A stretch of 64,000 nucleotides of DNA from Chloroflexota bacterium (GCA_026706485.1 JAPOYR010000011.1:248001-312000), one strand, 5' to 3'. Counted from the stretch's first letter, positions 16,466 through 25,771 are shown. Notes: generated by a model from the letters alone, not told the origin. Translations and numbers: made by a program.

Positions 16466-17554
16466 CTACGCGATCGCCTCGCAGTTGGCCGCGGGCACCG
16501 TCACCGTGCCTCCCTGCGCTCGCTGCACCCGCACGCAGATAGCCGGCGACCCGGACGGCGCGCGCGCCTCGTCCGGCGCCGGACCCACCATCACTCCTTC
16601 TTCGCCGGCATCCGGTCCGGCCACGATGCGCACCGGCAATCCATCGGCCCTCAGCTCCTCGGCCAGGGCCTCGGACGGCCCAGGGGGCAGCAGCACCTCG
16701 GACTCGCCGGGCTGCCGGCTGCCAACCACCGACACCACCTCGTCGGCGCTGGCGCGGAACAGGCGCTGCAGCGCGCGCGGCATGCGGGTGTGGCCAAAGC
16801 CCTCGGTCAGCAGCGTCGGCACGGGCGGCGTAAGGGGCGCTGAAGACGGCAACGGAAGCCCAACAATCGTTGGGGCCAGCGCCAACTCGGAGAGCGTCGC
16901 ATCGTCGGCCGACGGGGCGATGACCGCGGACACGCGGGCCTCGACGGCGCGCTGCATCCACTCGGTGCGGAGCGGGTCGGGCGTGACGAGAATCTCGCCG
17001 ATTTCGGCCAGCTCCTCGGGCCGATCGCCGGACTCGATGACGCGAAGCGGTCCGACGGCGCGACCACCCGCCCCCAGCGCCCCCGCAATGGCCAGCCCCT
17101 GCCCTTCGATCACGATCGACTCGCCCGGCGTGACGCTGACGACGGTCCCGGCCAGGCGGCAATGCAAGGCCACCTCGCGCACCTCGCGCACGAACACGGC
17201 CACCCCGGTGCGCGGACTCACGCTGGCGATCATGCCCCGGGACGGCGCCCGCCACTCCCGAGCGATGCCCATCCGGCCCATCGACTCGGCCAGCAAGGTG
17301 TCCTCTTCAACGATTTCGGCGCGGCTCACCTTGAGCAAGCCCGGCACTTCATCCAGCTGCGCGTTCAGCAGCCGGGGCAGATCGACCACCGTCACCCCGG
17401 TGCGCATGCGACCGCGGCCCCAGACTTGGCCCATCACCACGTCGTCACCCTCGTGGACGAGGATTCGGCCCGAGCTCGGGAGAACGTGCCGGCGCCGGAG
17501 CGCACCGCTCCGCACGGTCCGCCGAATGGCGCGCCGGACGCGCTCAGCCTCCAT
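16466..17554 (-). CDS. conserved hypothetical protein paired with the GlmL/MutL-like gene
   Basis: A 362-residue protein I cannot assign to a named family. The N-terminus is basic (MEAERVRRAIRRTVRSGALRRR), followed by a beta-rich region with HEGDDVVMGQVWGRGR and VSVTPGESIVIEG that recalls small barrel or lipoyl-like hairpin domains. The C-terminal half has VIAPSADDATL and LLTEGFGHTRMP. No signal peptide or membrane segment is seen. Its ATG lies 11 bases inside the upstream MutL-like gene, so the two are translationally coupled and probably work together. The start at 17554 is preferred over one 42 codons upstream within the neighbour. Confidence 0.75.
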   Translation of the reverse strand: MEAERVRRAIRRTVRSGALRRRHVLPSSGRILVHEGDDVVMGQVWGRGRMRTGVTVVDLPRLLNAQLDEVPGLLKVSRAEIVEEDTLLAESMGRMGIAREWRAPSRGMIASVSPRTGVAVFVREVREVALHCRLAGTVVSVTPGESIVIEGQGLAIAGALGAGGRAVGPLRVIESGDRPEELAEIGEILVTPDPLRTEWMQRAVEARVSAVIAPSADDATLSELALAPTIVGLPLPSSAPLTPPVPTLLTEGFGHTRMPRALQRLFRASADEVVSVVGSRQPGESEVLLPPGPSEALAEELRADGLPVRIVAGPDAGEEGVMVGPAPDEARAPSGSPAICVRVQRAQGGTVTVPAANCEAIA

Positions 17555-19337
17555 GCGGCCTCGCCGAGGCGACCGCCGTCGCGGTGGGGGGAAAGGCGTC
17601 CATCGAGCGCAACCACTGCTGCAGGCGCGCCTGGCGCTCGTCCGGCTCGTCCGGCCATACCAACGGCCGCCCGCGTGCATCGACGATGAGTCCCACCAGG
17701 CCCGCTCCCACGTTGGCTTTCAGCCGCGCCGGGCGTCCGTTGCCCAAGCCCACGTCGAAGCGCGGCTGCGGCCAGATGCGAACTTCCGCCGGCACGCGCG
17801 CGTCCCACTGAATCACGTCAAGCGCGCCCGCGCTGACCTCGCGTTCGATGCGGGCCCCCGAACTCGGGCGCACGTCCACCAGCACAGCCGGCTCGCCGGC
17901 TTTCGCGCGACCTCGAGGCGCCACGCAGACGCCGAGCGGAACCAGGGTCGAGTCGAACGCCACGCGAGCCCCGGTGTGGGCTAGCGCGCCCTGCATGGCC
18001 AGACTCGACGTTGGATCGATCGCCAGCTGCGATACGCCCACGGGTTCCAGGATGTTCACCAGCAGCAGCGCGGCCTGCACCGACCGACCGGCGTCTCGCG
18101 CCGCGCGACCCGTGAGGACGATCACATCGAGCGCCTCGTGGTCGAGCGGACTCCGGCCGTCCTCGGAGGCGCGCAACGCCTGGCGCGCCGCGGCCGTGAA
18201 CACGGCATGGGACAGCTGCAACTCGGCTGGGGTCGCCGCCACCGCCGCCGGGTGCGCCGACCGGTTCAAGGCCGTGAATCGCAGCGCCTGCGGAATCGGC
18301 TCCTCGGGCGCCCACTGCGCCACGCGCTCGATCGGCGTCTGCAGCGCGATGTGATAGGGACGCGCCAGATCGTGCCCTTGGCCCAGCCCGACGCTTACCC
18401 CCGATCCGGCCTGGAAGCCGACGATCGACACCTGGTCGTCGTCCAGCGACACCGCGGCCACCTCCAGGGACTGCTGCGTCGCCAGCTCCCGCACGGCTTC
18501 GCCCAATGCGACGGCGGTCGCATGCGCTGGGGCGTCGGCAACCTCCGCCGGCACGGTGCGTCCGGCGAAGCGGCGCGCCTTCACCGTCTGTTGCACGTCA
18601 TCGAGCAGCGCGTTCGGTTCGGTCATGTCGAGCGGATCGTCCACGCCGCCGCCCTGCACCGACACCGCGTGGACCGGAAACGCCTGCCCGAGGCTGGTGA
18701 GCGCCCGGTCATCGAGCTCGCCCCCATAGAGGATGGCGATCACGGGCACATAGCTGGACTCGCGGCCCGCCAGCCCTCCGATCAGCAGATCGGCCATGTA
18801 GGCCAGGCCCTGTCCGTCGCGATCCTCCGTCAGCGCCACGACGACGACGCTGGGACGCTGCGTGGTGATGACGTCGACGGACGCCGGACCGTCAATTCGA
18901 TCTCGAAACTCTCGCGCCGCGGTGGTGGCGCGACCGATGACGACGAACTCGCGCTCGGTCAGCGCCGCTTCGAGCGCGTCGAGATCGCGCGTGACCAGGT
19001 TGCTCACCACGAAACAGGACGGACCCGGAGCCAACCCTCGACCCACGGCCGCGGCGATGGGCGGCGTGCGCGGCTCTCCGTGCGGTCGCGCCGACGACTC
19101 GGGAATGGCGAAATAGGCCCCGGCCAGCGACTCGGCTTCCGCCACGGCCCGCTCGTAGCTCGGCGTGAGATCGAAGTGCGGCGCGTCCAGCGTGCTGGGC
19201 GCCCCGGCCACCGTGAGCAGCCGGTACGCGCCTTCGTGGCGGGCAAAGACCGCCACCCGCGTCTCCGCGCCGAGCTCGACCACCGAGACGCGATCGGAAG
19301 TGCTCGGCGCCGCCGCGCCGTCGCCGTTCAACTCCAT
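17544..19337 (-). CDS. GlmL/MutL-like ASKHA-fold protein (glutamate mutase L family)
   Basis: A 597-residue protein resembling the MutL/GlmL family, ATPase-fold proteins named from glutamate mutase operons. Supporting segments are VSVVELGAETRVAVF (phosphate-1-like, near residue 18), SIVGFQAGSGVSVGLGQG, WAPEEPIPQALRFTALNRS and LDVIVLTGRAARDAG with LLVNILEPVGVSQLAIDP near the C-terminus. No mutase subunits (GlmS/GlmE) or B12 enzymes are in the window. The protein therefore probably has another, undescribed role in this lineage together with the overlapping gene at 16466-17554. The assignment rests on motif recognition by eye. Confidence 0.72.
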   Translation of the reverse strand: MELNGDGAAAPSTSDRVSVVELGAETRVAVFARHEGAYRLLTVAGAPSTLDAPHFDLTPSYERAVAEAESLAGAYFAIPESSARPHGEPRTPPIAAAVGRGLAPGPSCFVVSNLVTRDLDALEAALTEREFVVIGRATTAAREFRDRIDGPASVDVITTQRPSVVVVALTEDRDGQGLAYMADLLIGGLAGRESSYVPVIAILYGGELDDRALTSLGQAFPVHAVSVQGGGVDDPLDMTEPNALLDDVQQTVKARRFAGRTVPAEVADAPAHATAVALGEAVRELATQQSLEVAAVSLDDDQVSIVGFQAGSGVSVGLGQGHDLARPYHIALQTPIERVAQWAPEEPIPQALRFTALNRSAHPAAVAATPAELQLSHAVFTAAARQALRASEDGRSPLDHEALDVIVLTGRAARDAGRSVQAALLLVNILEPVGVSQLAIDPTSSLAMQGALAHTGARVAFDSTLVPLGVCVAPRGRAKAGEPAVLVDVRPSSGARIEREVSAGALDVIQWDARVPAEVRIWPQPRFDVGLGNGRPARLKANVGAGLVGLIVDARGRPLVWPDEPDERQARLQQWLRSMDAFPPTATAVASARPHGG

Positions 19338-19374
19338 GCGGCGAGCGTAGCAATTGGCCCCAGGCGGCTCCCGC

Positions 19375-19750
19375 CGTCATTCCGGCTCCGAATCCCTCTC
19401 CCTTGAGAGACCCCCGCGTAATCCTTCGTCATTCCCGCGGAAGGAGACCCTGGCGGAGATCTTCGTCATTCCCACGGAAGGAGGCCTTGGCGCAGTCCTT
19501 CGTCATTCCCGCGAAGGCGGGAATCCACCCTTGAAGGGACCTGGGGCCGGATACGATTGCCCGGTCATCCTCACTCTTGGCTGGAGCTTGCAAAGGTCTC
19601 CTTGGGGAGAGAGCCAGGGTGAGGCGACGCCCCGAGGTCAGTCCGGCTCCGGCTCCCTCTCCCGTGGAGAGAGGGCCGGGGTGAGGGGACGCCCTGCGGT
19701 TATTCCGGCGGAGAGCCTGCCCCCTACCTGATACCGAGCCGGAATCGAGC
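19375..19750. repeat. intergenic block of short dispersed repeats
   Basis: The roughly 490 bases between the divergent genes at 19337 and 19834 hold no credible gene. They contain three or more variants of CGTCATTCCCGCGGAAGG (about 19428, 19466, 19500), one completed by GGCGGGAATCCACC into a palindrome. There are also two TCCCTCTCC...GAGAGGG...GGGGTGAGG units (from about 19590 and 19655), and a TTATTCCGGCGGAGAG...GCCGGAATCGAG unit (19700-19749) whose sister copy is at 52487-52536. These look like REP/MITE-type repeats, not a CRISPR: unit length and spacing are irregular. Confidence 0.75.
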
Positions 19751-19833
19751 GTTTGCACATTCCCAACCCCACCGAAGTCCTACCATGGCCGCCAGGCATC
19801 ACCGGAAACGGATGGGACGCGCCAGGCTCGACC

Positions 19834-20553
19834 ATGAAGTCCATCTCGTTCCAATGGACCGACGGCGTCGCACCGTGGGAGGCCGAAACCGTCGTCTCCA
19901 CCGTGGCGCACATTCAAGAGGTGATGCTGGTGCTCGGCCAGCGCGCCGGCCTGAGCCTCAATCGCGGCGAGCTGCGTCCATTCGGCACCTGGGTGATTCC
20001 CGGCATCCCGCGCGGATCCCCCTATTGGAGCACGCGCTGGTACGTCGACCAGAGCCTCGACAAAGCGACGGGCCAAATCTACGCGCCAAAGTTCATCAAC
20101 GTCCTGCGCGACGAGCCCTGGCAGCAGGTCGGACCCCACTATGACGTGGCCATCGTGCACGCGGATCTGCTGGACGCCCCGGAACGCAACGCCGGCGGCA
20201 CCAGCGATCCGCACGTCCTCGCGGCCACCGAGGCCGACCTGGCCGCGGTGCTCTCCGTGCACCGCCTCCGGCGCATTCCCGAGCATGACGATCGACGCAT
20301 GGCCGTGCGCCGGCTCGCCACGCGCCGCTTCGGCCAGGTGCTCGACCTGCCCGGCCCGGACCGCGCGCAGGCGGTGGACCTGGTACAAGGCCACCGCGTC
20401 TGCACCAACGTCTGCGTCATGCGCGCCGCGCCGCGCCCCGAGGACATCCTCGAGCTCGCCCGCCAGGAGCATCGCTCCCGCATCGTCTTCTGCCGCGACT
20501 GCACCAACGACCTGCTCGACCACGTCGTCGCCACGCACTTCTCGCAGAACTGA
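19834..20553 (+). CDS. archaemetzincin-like protein lacking the HExxH zinc site
   Basis: A 239-residue cytoplasmic-looking protein from ATG 19834 (MKSISFQW); a TTG 27 codons upstream is in frame. The C-terminal part aligns with archaemetzincins. Residues 162-174, ATRRFGQVLDLPG, sit where the family has A-x-HE-x-GH-xx-GLPH, preceded by LSVHRLRR. The structural zinc motif is kept: CTNVCVM (Cys190, Cys194) and FCRDC (Cys220, Cys223). All catalytic-site His/Glu residues are replaced (R, R, Q, G). It should thus be a zinc-binding pseudoprotease, if the alignment is right. It stands alone, convergent with the adenine methylase. SRGSPYWSTRWYVDQSL-type aromatic motifs in the N-terminal half are unassigned. 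Confidence 0.6.
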   Translation: MKSISFQWTDGVAPWEAETVVSTVAHIQEVMLVLGQRAGLSLNRGELRPFGTWVIPGIPRGSPYWSTRWYVDQSLDKATGQIYAPKFINVLRDEPWQQVGPHYDVAIVHADLLDAPERNAGGTSDPHVLAATEADLAAVLSVHRLRRIPEHDDRRMAVRRLATRRFGQVLDLPGPDRAQAVDLVQGHRVCTNVCVMRAAPRPEDILELARQEHRSRIVFCRDCTNDLLDHVVATHFSQN

Positions 20554-20632
20554 GCGATTGGCGGCTAGGGCCGGTGGCCCACGCTGCGTGCCCGCACCGC
20601 CCAACCTGTCACTCCGAGCGCAGGCGAGGAGT

Positions 20633-21565
20633 CTAAGGCGCCGGAGTCAGGCACACCGCCCGTCGACGTGCCCGCGGGGCAGGGTGCGTGGAATCCCCAG
20701 CGAAGCTCAGCGGCCCCCGCGTAATCACTAACTCCCCAATCCGGTCATGGTGCGTGTTCTTCATCGTCACCTGGACCGCGTGGAAGCCGTGGCGGCGGAC
20801 CAGGTCCGCGATTTCGGGTGCGTGGTCGTAGGTGAGCATGAACTCGGGCGCGGCGTCGGACAGCAACCGGAACAGCCGCGGATGGTCGATCTCGAAGTGC
20901 GTATAGAGCCGACGGCCCGCGCGTTTGCCGCCGGCCGAGTAGGGCGGATCGGCGAAGACCACCGAGCCCGGCATCCCGGCAAACTCTTCGAGCAACCGCA
21001 TGCCGTCGGTTTCGCGAAAGTCGATCCGGTCCGCGTGCGCGCTGATCCGCTGTAGGCGGGTCACGATGGTGTCCGGGTACCAGCGAGACGCCAGCCCCTT
21101 ACCGCTCTCGCCGGCACGGCTGAGCGACGCGCCAGGCGCCAGGATGCCGCCGCGGCGGGTGCGGTTGAGCACCAGCGTGCGGAGGCCGCGCTCCAACGGC
21201 TCGTCCGGCTGGGTCCGCGCCAGCGCTTCCACGGCCTCGCGCGTGGGCTCGAATGCTTGAATCCGCTCGCACAGCTCGGGACCGTGATACAGGGCAGCCT
21301 TCCAGAAGGCCGCCACGTCAGGATCAAGCTCGGCCACCAGACAGCGTTCGACCAGGCCCTCCATCACCGCCGTTAGCGAGACGATGGCCCCGCCGCCGAA
21401 CGGCTCGATCAGCAGTCTGGGCTTGGGGTCTAGTCCCCCGAGCCAGGCGCGGATGTGCGGCACCAGCCAGGTCTTGCCGCCGGGATAGCGCAATGGGCTG
21501 CGCTGGGGCACCGACGCCACGTTGGCGGCGGGGATGGGGGAGTGGGGGAAGTCAAACGCTGGCAT
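20633..21565 (-). CDS. DNA adenine N6-methyltransferase (Dam/D12 class), orphan
   Basis: A 310-residue SAM-dependent DNA methylase. The N-terminal SPLRYPGGKTWLVPHI is the alpha-class start motif, EPFGGGAIVSLTAV is motif I, and VVFADPPYSAGG is the DPPY catalytic motif IV. A target-recognition region lies between. The ATG at 21565 is preferred to an in-frame start 25 codons upstream inside a repeat. No restriction endonuclease gene is adjacent, so it is an orphan methylase, perhaps regulatory. Target site cannot be read from sequence. The C-terminal tail after about residue 290 is Pro/Arg-rich and may be repeat-derived. Confidence 0.9.
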   Translation of the reverse strand: MPAFDFPHSPIPAANVASVPQRSPLRYPGGKTWLVPHIRAWLGGLDPKPRLLIEPFGGGAIVSLTAVMEGLVERCLVAELDPDVAAFWKAALYHGPELCERIQAFEPTREAVEALARTQPDEPLERGLRTLVLNRTRRGGILAPGASLSRAGESGKGLASRWYPDTIVTRLQRISAHADRIDFRETDGMRLLEEFAGMPGSVVFADPPYSAGGKRAGRRLYTHFEIDHPRLFRLLSDAAPEFMLTYDHAPEIADLVRRHGFHAVQVTMKNTHHDRIGELVITRGPLSFAGDSTHPAPRARRRAVCLTPAP

Positions 21566-21644
21566 TGGGACTAGGCGTGCCTCCCGCCGTCCGTGTTGCC
21601 GGATCCATTCCTGCGGTCCACGCACGCCGGTGGCGGCCACAAAT

Positions 21645-21698
21645 CCGTTCGTCCTGAGCTTGTCGAAGGACGTGGTTCGACTGGCTCACCACGAACGG
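21645..21698. repeat. 54-bp palindromic dispersed repeat
   Basis: The ends CCGTTCGT and ACGAACGG are exact inverted repeats. Between them lie CCTGAGCTTGTCGAAGG and TGGTTCGACTGGCTCA. This is the classic intergenic unit that translates as SLSKG or RPEPVEG. A shortened relative is at 14621-14655. The methylase-uvrB gap (21566-21773) otherwise holds no gene. Confidence 0.75.
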
Positions 21699-21773
21699 AG
21701 ACGGTCACGACTAACACCGGAGCCGGCATTCCGTCATACGTGCATCTCTGAGCAAGGCTCGCGGACATGGGAA

Positions 21774-23810
21774 CTACGCCTTCGCCGCTTCCAGGTCCTC
21801 GCGAAGCTCGCGGATGCGGTCGCGGAACTGGGCGGCCTTCTCGAACTCGAGCGCCTCGGCGGCCAGGCGCATCTTGGCTTCGAGCTGCTTGATGTGCGCG
21901 GCCAGCTCCGCCCGGCTCATGGCGTCGACGCGGCGGAAGCCGAGCTCATAGGCCGGCGCTTCCTCGGCGGCCCGCGGCAGCGCCTCGGCCTCCACCCGGT
22001 CGGTGAGGTCGCGCAGCCCCTTGATCACCGACTGCGGCGTGATGCCGTGCTCGGCGTTGTATTGAACCTGCAAGCTGCGACGGCGATAGGTTTCGTCGAT
22101 GGCCCGCTGCATGCTCGCGGTCACAATGTCCGCGTACATGATCACGCGCCCGTTCAGATGCCGCGCGGCGCGGCCGATGGTCTGGATGAGCGACGTATCG
22201 GCACGCAGGAATCCCTCTTTGTCGGCGTCGAGAATCGCGACCAACGACACCTCCGGCAGATCGAGCCCCTCGCGCAGCAGGTTGATCCCCACCACCACGT
22301 CGTAAACCCCGCGCCGCAGCTCGCTGAGAATCGTGACCCGGTCCAGCGTGTCGATCTCCGAGTGCAGGTAGTGCACCTTGATGCCGATCTCCGCCAGGTA
22401 CTCGGCCAGGTCTTCGGCCATGCGCTTGGTGAGCGTGGTGCAGAGCACGCGCTCGCCGACCCGCACCCGCTTGTTGATCTCGCCGATCAGGTCGTCGATC
22501 TGCCCCTCGGTGGGCCGCACCTCGATGGCCGGATCGACCAGGCCGGTGGGCCGTACGATCTGCTCCACGACCTGCTCGCTGTGCTCGTATTCATAGGGAC
22601 CGGGCGTGGCCGACATGAACACGGCCGACCGCATGTAAGTCTCGAACTCCTCGAAGGCCAGCGGGCGGTTGTCGAACGCCGACGGCATCCGAAAGCCGTA
22701 GTCGACCAGCGATTGTTTGCGGCTGCGGTCGCCGGCCAGCATGCCGCGCACCTGCGGCAGCGTGACGTGCGACTCGTCGACCACCAGCACGAAGTCGTCG
22801 GGGAGGTAGTCCAGCAGCACCCAGGGCGGCTGGCCGGGACGCCGGCCGCTCAGGTGGCGGCTGTAGTTCTCGATGCCAAAGCACATGCCCGTCTCGCGCA
22901 GCATCTCCAGGTCGAAGTTGGTGCGCTGGCGCAGCCGGGCCGCCTCCAGTACCTTGCCGCGCTCGTCCAGCTGGACCGCGTACTCGCCGAGCTCGTCCTC
23001 GATGGCGCTGAGGGCTCCGTTGAGTCGCTCAGCCGGCGTGACGTAGAACCGCGCCGGGTAGATGGTGACCGACTCCAGCTCCTCGAGGATCTCGCCCGTC
23101 AGCGGCTCGATTTTGGCGATGCGCTCCAGCTCCTCGTCGAAGAACTCGCAGCGCAGCACGAAGTCGTCGTACGCCGGGTGGATCTCCACCACGTCGCCGC
23201 GCACGCGGAAGCGCCCGCGCTGGAAGCCGGCGTCATTGCGCTGGTACTGCATGCCCACGAGCCGCCGCAGAAACCGTTGCCGGTCGTACCTCTCGCCCAC
23301 CGTGAGCGCCAGGCTCACCTGGCCGTAGTCCTCGGGCGAGCCGATGCCGTAGATACACGAGACCGTGGCGACGATGATCACGTCGCGCCGCTCGAAGAGC
23401 GACCGCGTGGCCGAGAGCCGCAGCTTGTCGATCTCCCAGTTGATGTCGGTCTCTTTCTCGATGTACGTGTCGGTTCGCGGCACATACGCCTCGGGCTGGT
23501 AGTAGTCGTAGTAGCTGACGAAGTATTCGACCGCGTTGTGCGGAAAAAACTCGGACAGCTCGGTGGTCAACTGGGCGGCCAGCGTCTTGTTGTGCGCCAG
23601 CACCAGCGCCGGCCGCTGCGCGTCGTTGATAACGTTGGCGATGGTGAAGGTCTTGCCCGACCCGGTCACGCCCAGCAGCGTCTGGCAGCGGTAACCGGTG
23701 TCAAGGCCGTCCACGAGCTGCGCCACGGCCTTGGGCTGGTCGCCCGCGGGTGCATAGGGCGCTTCGAGCCGGAAGCCGGCGGGGACGCCGGTGCGGGGCG
23801 TGGTTGCCAT
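21774..23810 (-). CDS. uvrB: excinuclease ABC subunit B
   Basis: DNA-damage recognition helicase-like subunit of nucleotide excision repair; 678 residues, usual length. Walker A is [12 protein letters not shown]. The beta-hairpin region is [24 protein letters not shown] is motif II. Motifs V-VI appear as [18 protein letters not shown] and [19 protein letters not shown]. The C-terminal UVR domain ([20 protein letters not shown]), which contacts UvrC, is present. It is a single gene divergent from the nucleotidyltransferase-fold gene, with only 35 bases between the start codons. A LexA-type box was not seen. Confidence 0.97.
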   Translation of the reverse strand: MATTPRTGVPAGFRLEAPYAPAGDQPKAVAQLVDGLDTGYRCQTLLGVTGSGKTFTIANVINDAQRPALVLAHNKTLAAQLTTELSEFFPHNAVEYFVSYYDYYQPEAYVPRTDTYIEKETDINWEIDKLRLSATRSLFERRDVIIVATVSCIYGIGSPEDYGQVSLALTVGERYDRQRFLRRLVGMQYQRNDAGFQRGRFRVRGDVVEIHPAYDDFVLRCEFFDEELERIAKIEPLTGEILEELESVTIYPARFYVTPAERLNGALSAIEDELGEYAVQLDERGKVLEAARLRQRTNFDLEMLRETGMCFGIENYSRHLSGRRPGQPPWVLLDYLPDDFVLVVDESHVTLPQVRGMLAGDRSRKQSLVDYGFRMPSAFDNRPLAFEEFETYMRSAVFMSATPGPYEYEHSEQVVEQIVRPTGLVDPAIEVRPTEGQIDDLIGEINKRVRVGERVLCTTLTKRMAEDLAEYLAEIGIKVHYLHSEIDTLDRVTILSELRRGVYDVVVGINLLREGLDLPEVSLVAILDADKEGFLRADTSLIQTIGRAARHLNGRVIMYADIVTASMQRAIDETYRRRSLQVQYNAEHGITPQSVIKGLRDLTDRVEAEALPRAAEEAPAYELGFRRVDAMSRAELAAHIKQLEAKMRLAAEALEFEKAAQFRDRIRELREDLEAAKA

Positions 23811-23845
23811 AGGTCGTGAGCGGGAGAAGCGGGGTCAATTCTAGG

Positions 23846-24730
23846 ATGCATGCGCGGCGCTCAGAGCCCGACGTGAGCCGACCGTCGTCGGCCCTGGACT
23901 ATCGCGCCGTGCCATCTCCGGCCGGCGACTCGACGCTGGCTGACGTGGTGCGGCGGCTGGCGGCTCGTTCGGCAGCGCAGGGCGTCGCCTTATGCGGGTC
24001 GGGTCGGGACCAAACGCTGACGCCGGTAAGCGACATCGACCTGCTGATCGTGGTCGACGAGGCCCACGCCTACCTGCGCTCCGGCGTGACTCAGGTCGAT
24101 GGCCGCATGGGCGACCTGATGTTCGCCACGACGCGCGAGATCGCGGAAATCGCCACCGCCGAGTCCGCGCTGGATGCCGGCACATGGGTGGGAATGATCG
24201 CCTCGCACCTAGAGCGCGCCGAGATCCTGTTTGACCGCGACGGGTCGCTCGCGAGGGCGCAGATCCAGATTCGCCGGTGCGAGCTGGCTCCAGGCGCGGC
24301 GCCGGGCGCGGCCTACCGCGCGTGGAACAAGATCAACTACGACCGGCAGCACAACCGCCGCATGCTCGCGTCCGACGACCCCGGCGTCGCCGCGGCGCTC
24401 GACGTGCGACTGCAATACGGGCTCAGCGACGTCATTTCGGGCTACTTCGCGACCCGCGGGCTGCCCTGGCAGGGCGAGAAGGCCGCCGTGCGTTACCTAC
24501 GCGACCACGATTCCGCGTTTCTGACGCTGTTCCAGCAGGCCCTATCCGAGAACGACCGGCGCGCGAAGTTCGACCTTTACGAGCGGCTCTGCCTGATGGC
24601 CACGGCGCCGGTCGGTGGACTCTGGCCGGATGGGGCCACCAGCGCGCACCTGCGCGATCCCGCCGCGGCGTCGCCCGAAGCCCACGCCGAAGCGACGGCG
24701 TTCATCGCGTCCCTGTTCGAGGACGGCTGA
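23846..24730 (+). CDS. nucleotidyltransferase-fold protein
   Basis: A 294-residue protein whose N-terminal third has the polymerase-beta nucleotidyltransferase signature: GVALCGSGRDQTLTPVSDIDLLIVVDE, matching GSxxx(7)SDIDL, with a further acidic GDLMFATTREI. The remaining two-thirds is helical (YRAWNKINYDRQHNRRM, a HEPN-like or substrate-binding helical bundle) and unassigned. AGGA lies four bases before ATG 23846; a GTG ten codons upstream is also in frame. It could be an aminoglycoside-type or tRNA/protein nucleotidyltransferase. No antitoxin-like neighbour is present, so a MNT-HEPN toxin system is not supported. Confidence 0.7.
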   Translation: MHARRSEPDVSRPSSALDYRAVPSPAGDSTLADVVRRLAARSAAQGVALCGSGRDQTLTPVSDIDLLIVVDEAHAYLRSGVTQVDGRMGDLMFATTREIAEIATAESALDAGTWVGMIASHLERAEILFDRDGSLARAQIQIRRCELAPGAAPGAAYRAWNKINYDRQHNRRMLASDDPGVAAALDVRLQYGLSDVISGYFATRGLPWQGEKAAVRYLRDHDSAFLTLFQQALSENDRRAKFDLYERLCLMATAPVGGLWPDGATSAHLRDPAAASPEAHAEATAFIASLFEDG

Positions 24731-24784
24731 GCGTGGACCGCATGCATCACCGTCTGCGACCGCCTGTGAACTTGTGCCACAGGG

Positions 24785-25099
24785 CTAGCGATGCAGCTGC
24801 CCGTTCAGCGCCCGCTCCAGATTGGCTAGGTATTCAGCGAAGGCACGGCGGCCCGCCTGCGTCGCCTGCACCCACGTTCGCGGCTTGGCTCCGACGAACT
24901 CCTTCGTGAGGACGAGGTAGTCCGCGTCTTCGAGCTTGCGCAGATGGATGGTCAAGTTGCCGCCGGTGAGGCCGAGGGTCCGCTGGATGAATCCGTACGC
25001 GAGCCGGTCCGTCTCCGGCTGGCCGACCAGCAGCGTCATGATTCGCAGTCGCGTCGCCTGGTGGATCGTCTCGTTGAGGACGATCGCTGCGTCGGTCAA
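24785..25099 (-). CDS. winged-helix transcriptional regulator
   Basis: A small DNA-binding protein of 104 residues. HQATRLRIMTLLVGQ, the recognition-helix region LGLTGGNLTIHLRKLEDADYL and the wing KEFVGAKPRTWVQATQAGRRAF match the HTH_34/MarR-like one-domain regulators. Its ATG overlaps the stop of the upstream membrane-protein gene as ATGA, so the two form a coupled pair, common for such regulators. A perfect 7-bp-arm palindrome upstream of the pair (25772-25788) is a plausible autoregulatory operator. Confidence 0.87.
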   Translation of the reverse strand: MTDAAIVLNETIHQATRLRIMTLLVGQPETDRLAYGFIQRTLGLTGGNLTIHLRKLEDADYLVLTKEFVGAKPRTWVQATQAGRRAFAEYLANLERALNGQLHR

Positions 25100-25731
25100 A
25101 GGACGCCGCTCTTGCGGACCCAGGCAAACCCCAGCGCCACCACGGCCAGCATCGCCGCTCCCGTAACCAACAGCGCCGCGTCACCCGCGAGATAGCTGGG
25201 CAGGTAGTACGCCGCCGCGAATCCCACGCCGACCGCCGCGATCGCGGGGCGGTGCATGATGCCGAACAACACGAGCCCCAGCGCCGCGATGCCGACGGCG
25301 ACTCGCGGAATGGCTGCCCCGGCGTCGTCCGCCGTCCACAGTCCCGCTGCCGCCGGCACCAGAAACGCCGCGACCATCACTGCGAGCCAGAACAGGAATA
25401 CCCGAATGCCAGCGCTCCGAGCGCCGTCGCCGACCGCGATCTCTCGGCCCGCGCGGTGCCCGATGAGGGCGCTGCCCACCATTCCAGCCGCCGCCAGCAC
25501 GCCCCAAAGCGGTCCGGGATACCACGGGGTTCCGGCCGCGAATTCGGACGCCAGCGTCGCGATGGCGTACTGCGCGAATGCACCCACGGCGACGATGGCG
25601 CCCCAGAGAAGCAAGATCGTCGCCGTGCCGGCGACATACATGGAATTCCGGGCGCGATCCAAGGTCGCGTGGACGGCGCTCCAACTTTCGTCGGGCGTGA
25701 GAGCCGCCGTGTCCGGATCTGATCCTTGCAT
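25096..25731 (-). CDS. multi-spanning membrane protein coupled to a winged-helix regulator
   Basis: A 211-residue integral membrane protein with a hydrophilic N-terminus of about 35 residues (MQGSDPDTAALTPDES) and roughly six hydrophobic segments. Examples are MYVAGTATILLLWGAIVAVGAF, LWGVLAAAGMVGSALIG, VFLFWLAVMVAAFLV, AVGIAALGLVLFGI and LLVTGAAMLAVVALGFAW. No catalytic motif is visible and I do not recognise the family beyond its usual pairing with HTH_34-type regulators. GGGAGG lies upstream of the ATG at 25731. It is probably regulated by its downstream partner. Confidence 0.75.
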   Translation of the reverse strand: MQGSDPDTAALTPDESWSAVHATLDRARNSMYVAGTATILLLWGAIVAVGAFAQYAIATLASEFAAGTPWYPGPLWGVLAAAGMVGSALIGHRAGREIAVGDGARSAGIRVFLFWLAVMVAAFLVPAAAGLWTADDAGAAIPRVAVGIAALGLVLFGIMHRPAIAAVGVGFAAAYYLPSYLAGDAALLVTGAAMLAVVALGFAWVRKSGVL

Positions 25732-25771
25732 CGCCTGCCTCCCTGTCCTGCCGGGTCGTATCCCGGGATAA

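Noticed and set aside
19428-19530. Repeated CGTCATTCCCGCGGAAGG units as a possible CRISPR
   Set aside because: Copies are imperfect, unit and spacer lengths vary, and no cas genes are nearby; they fit dispersed palindromic repeats.
20633-21565. Restriction-modification system around the adenine methylase
   Set aside because: No endonuclease or specificity gene on either side; neighbours are uvrB and the archaemetzincin-like gene.
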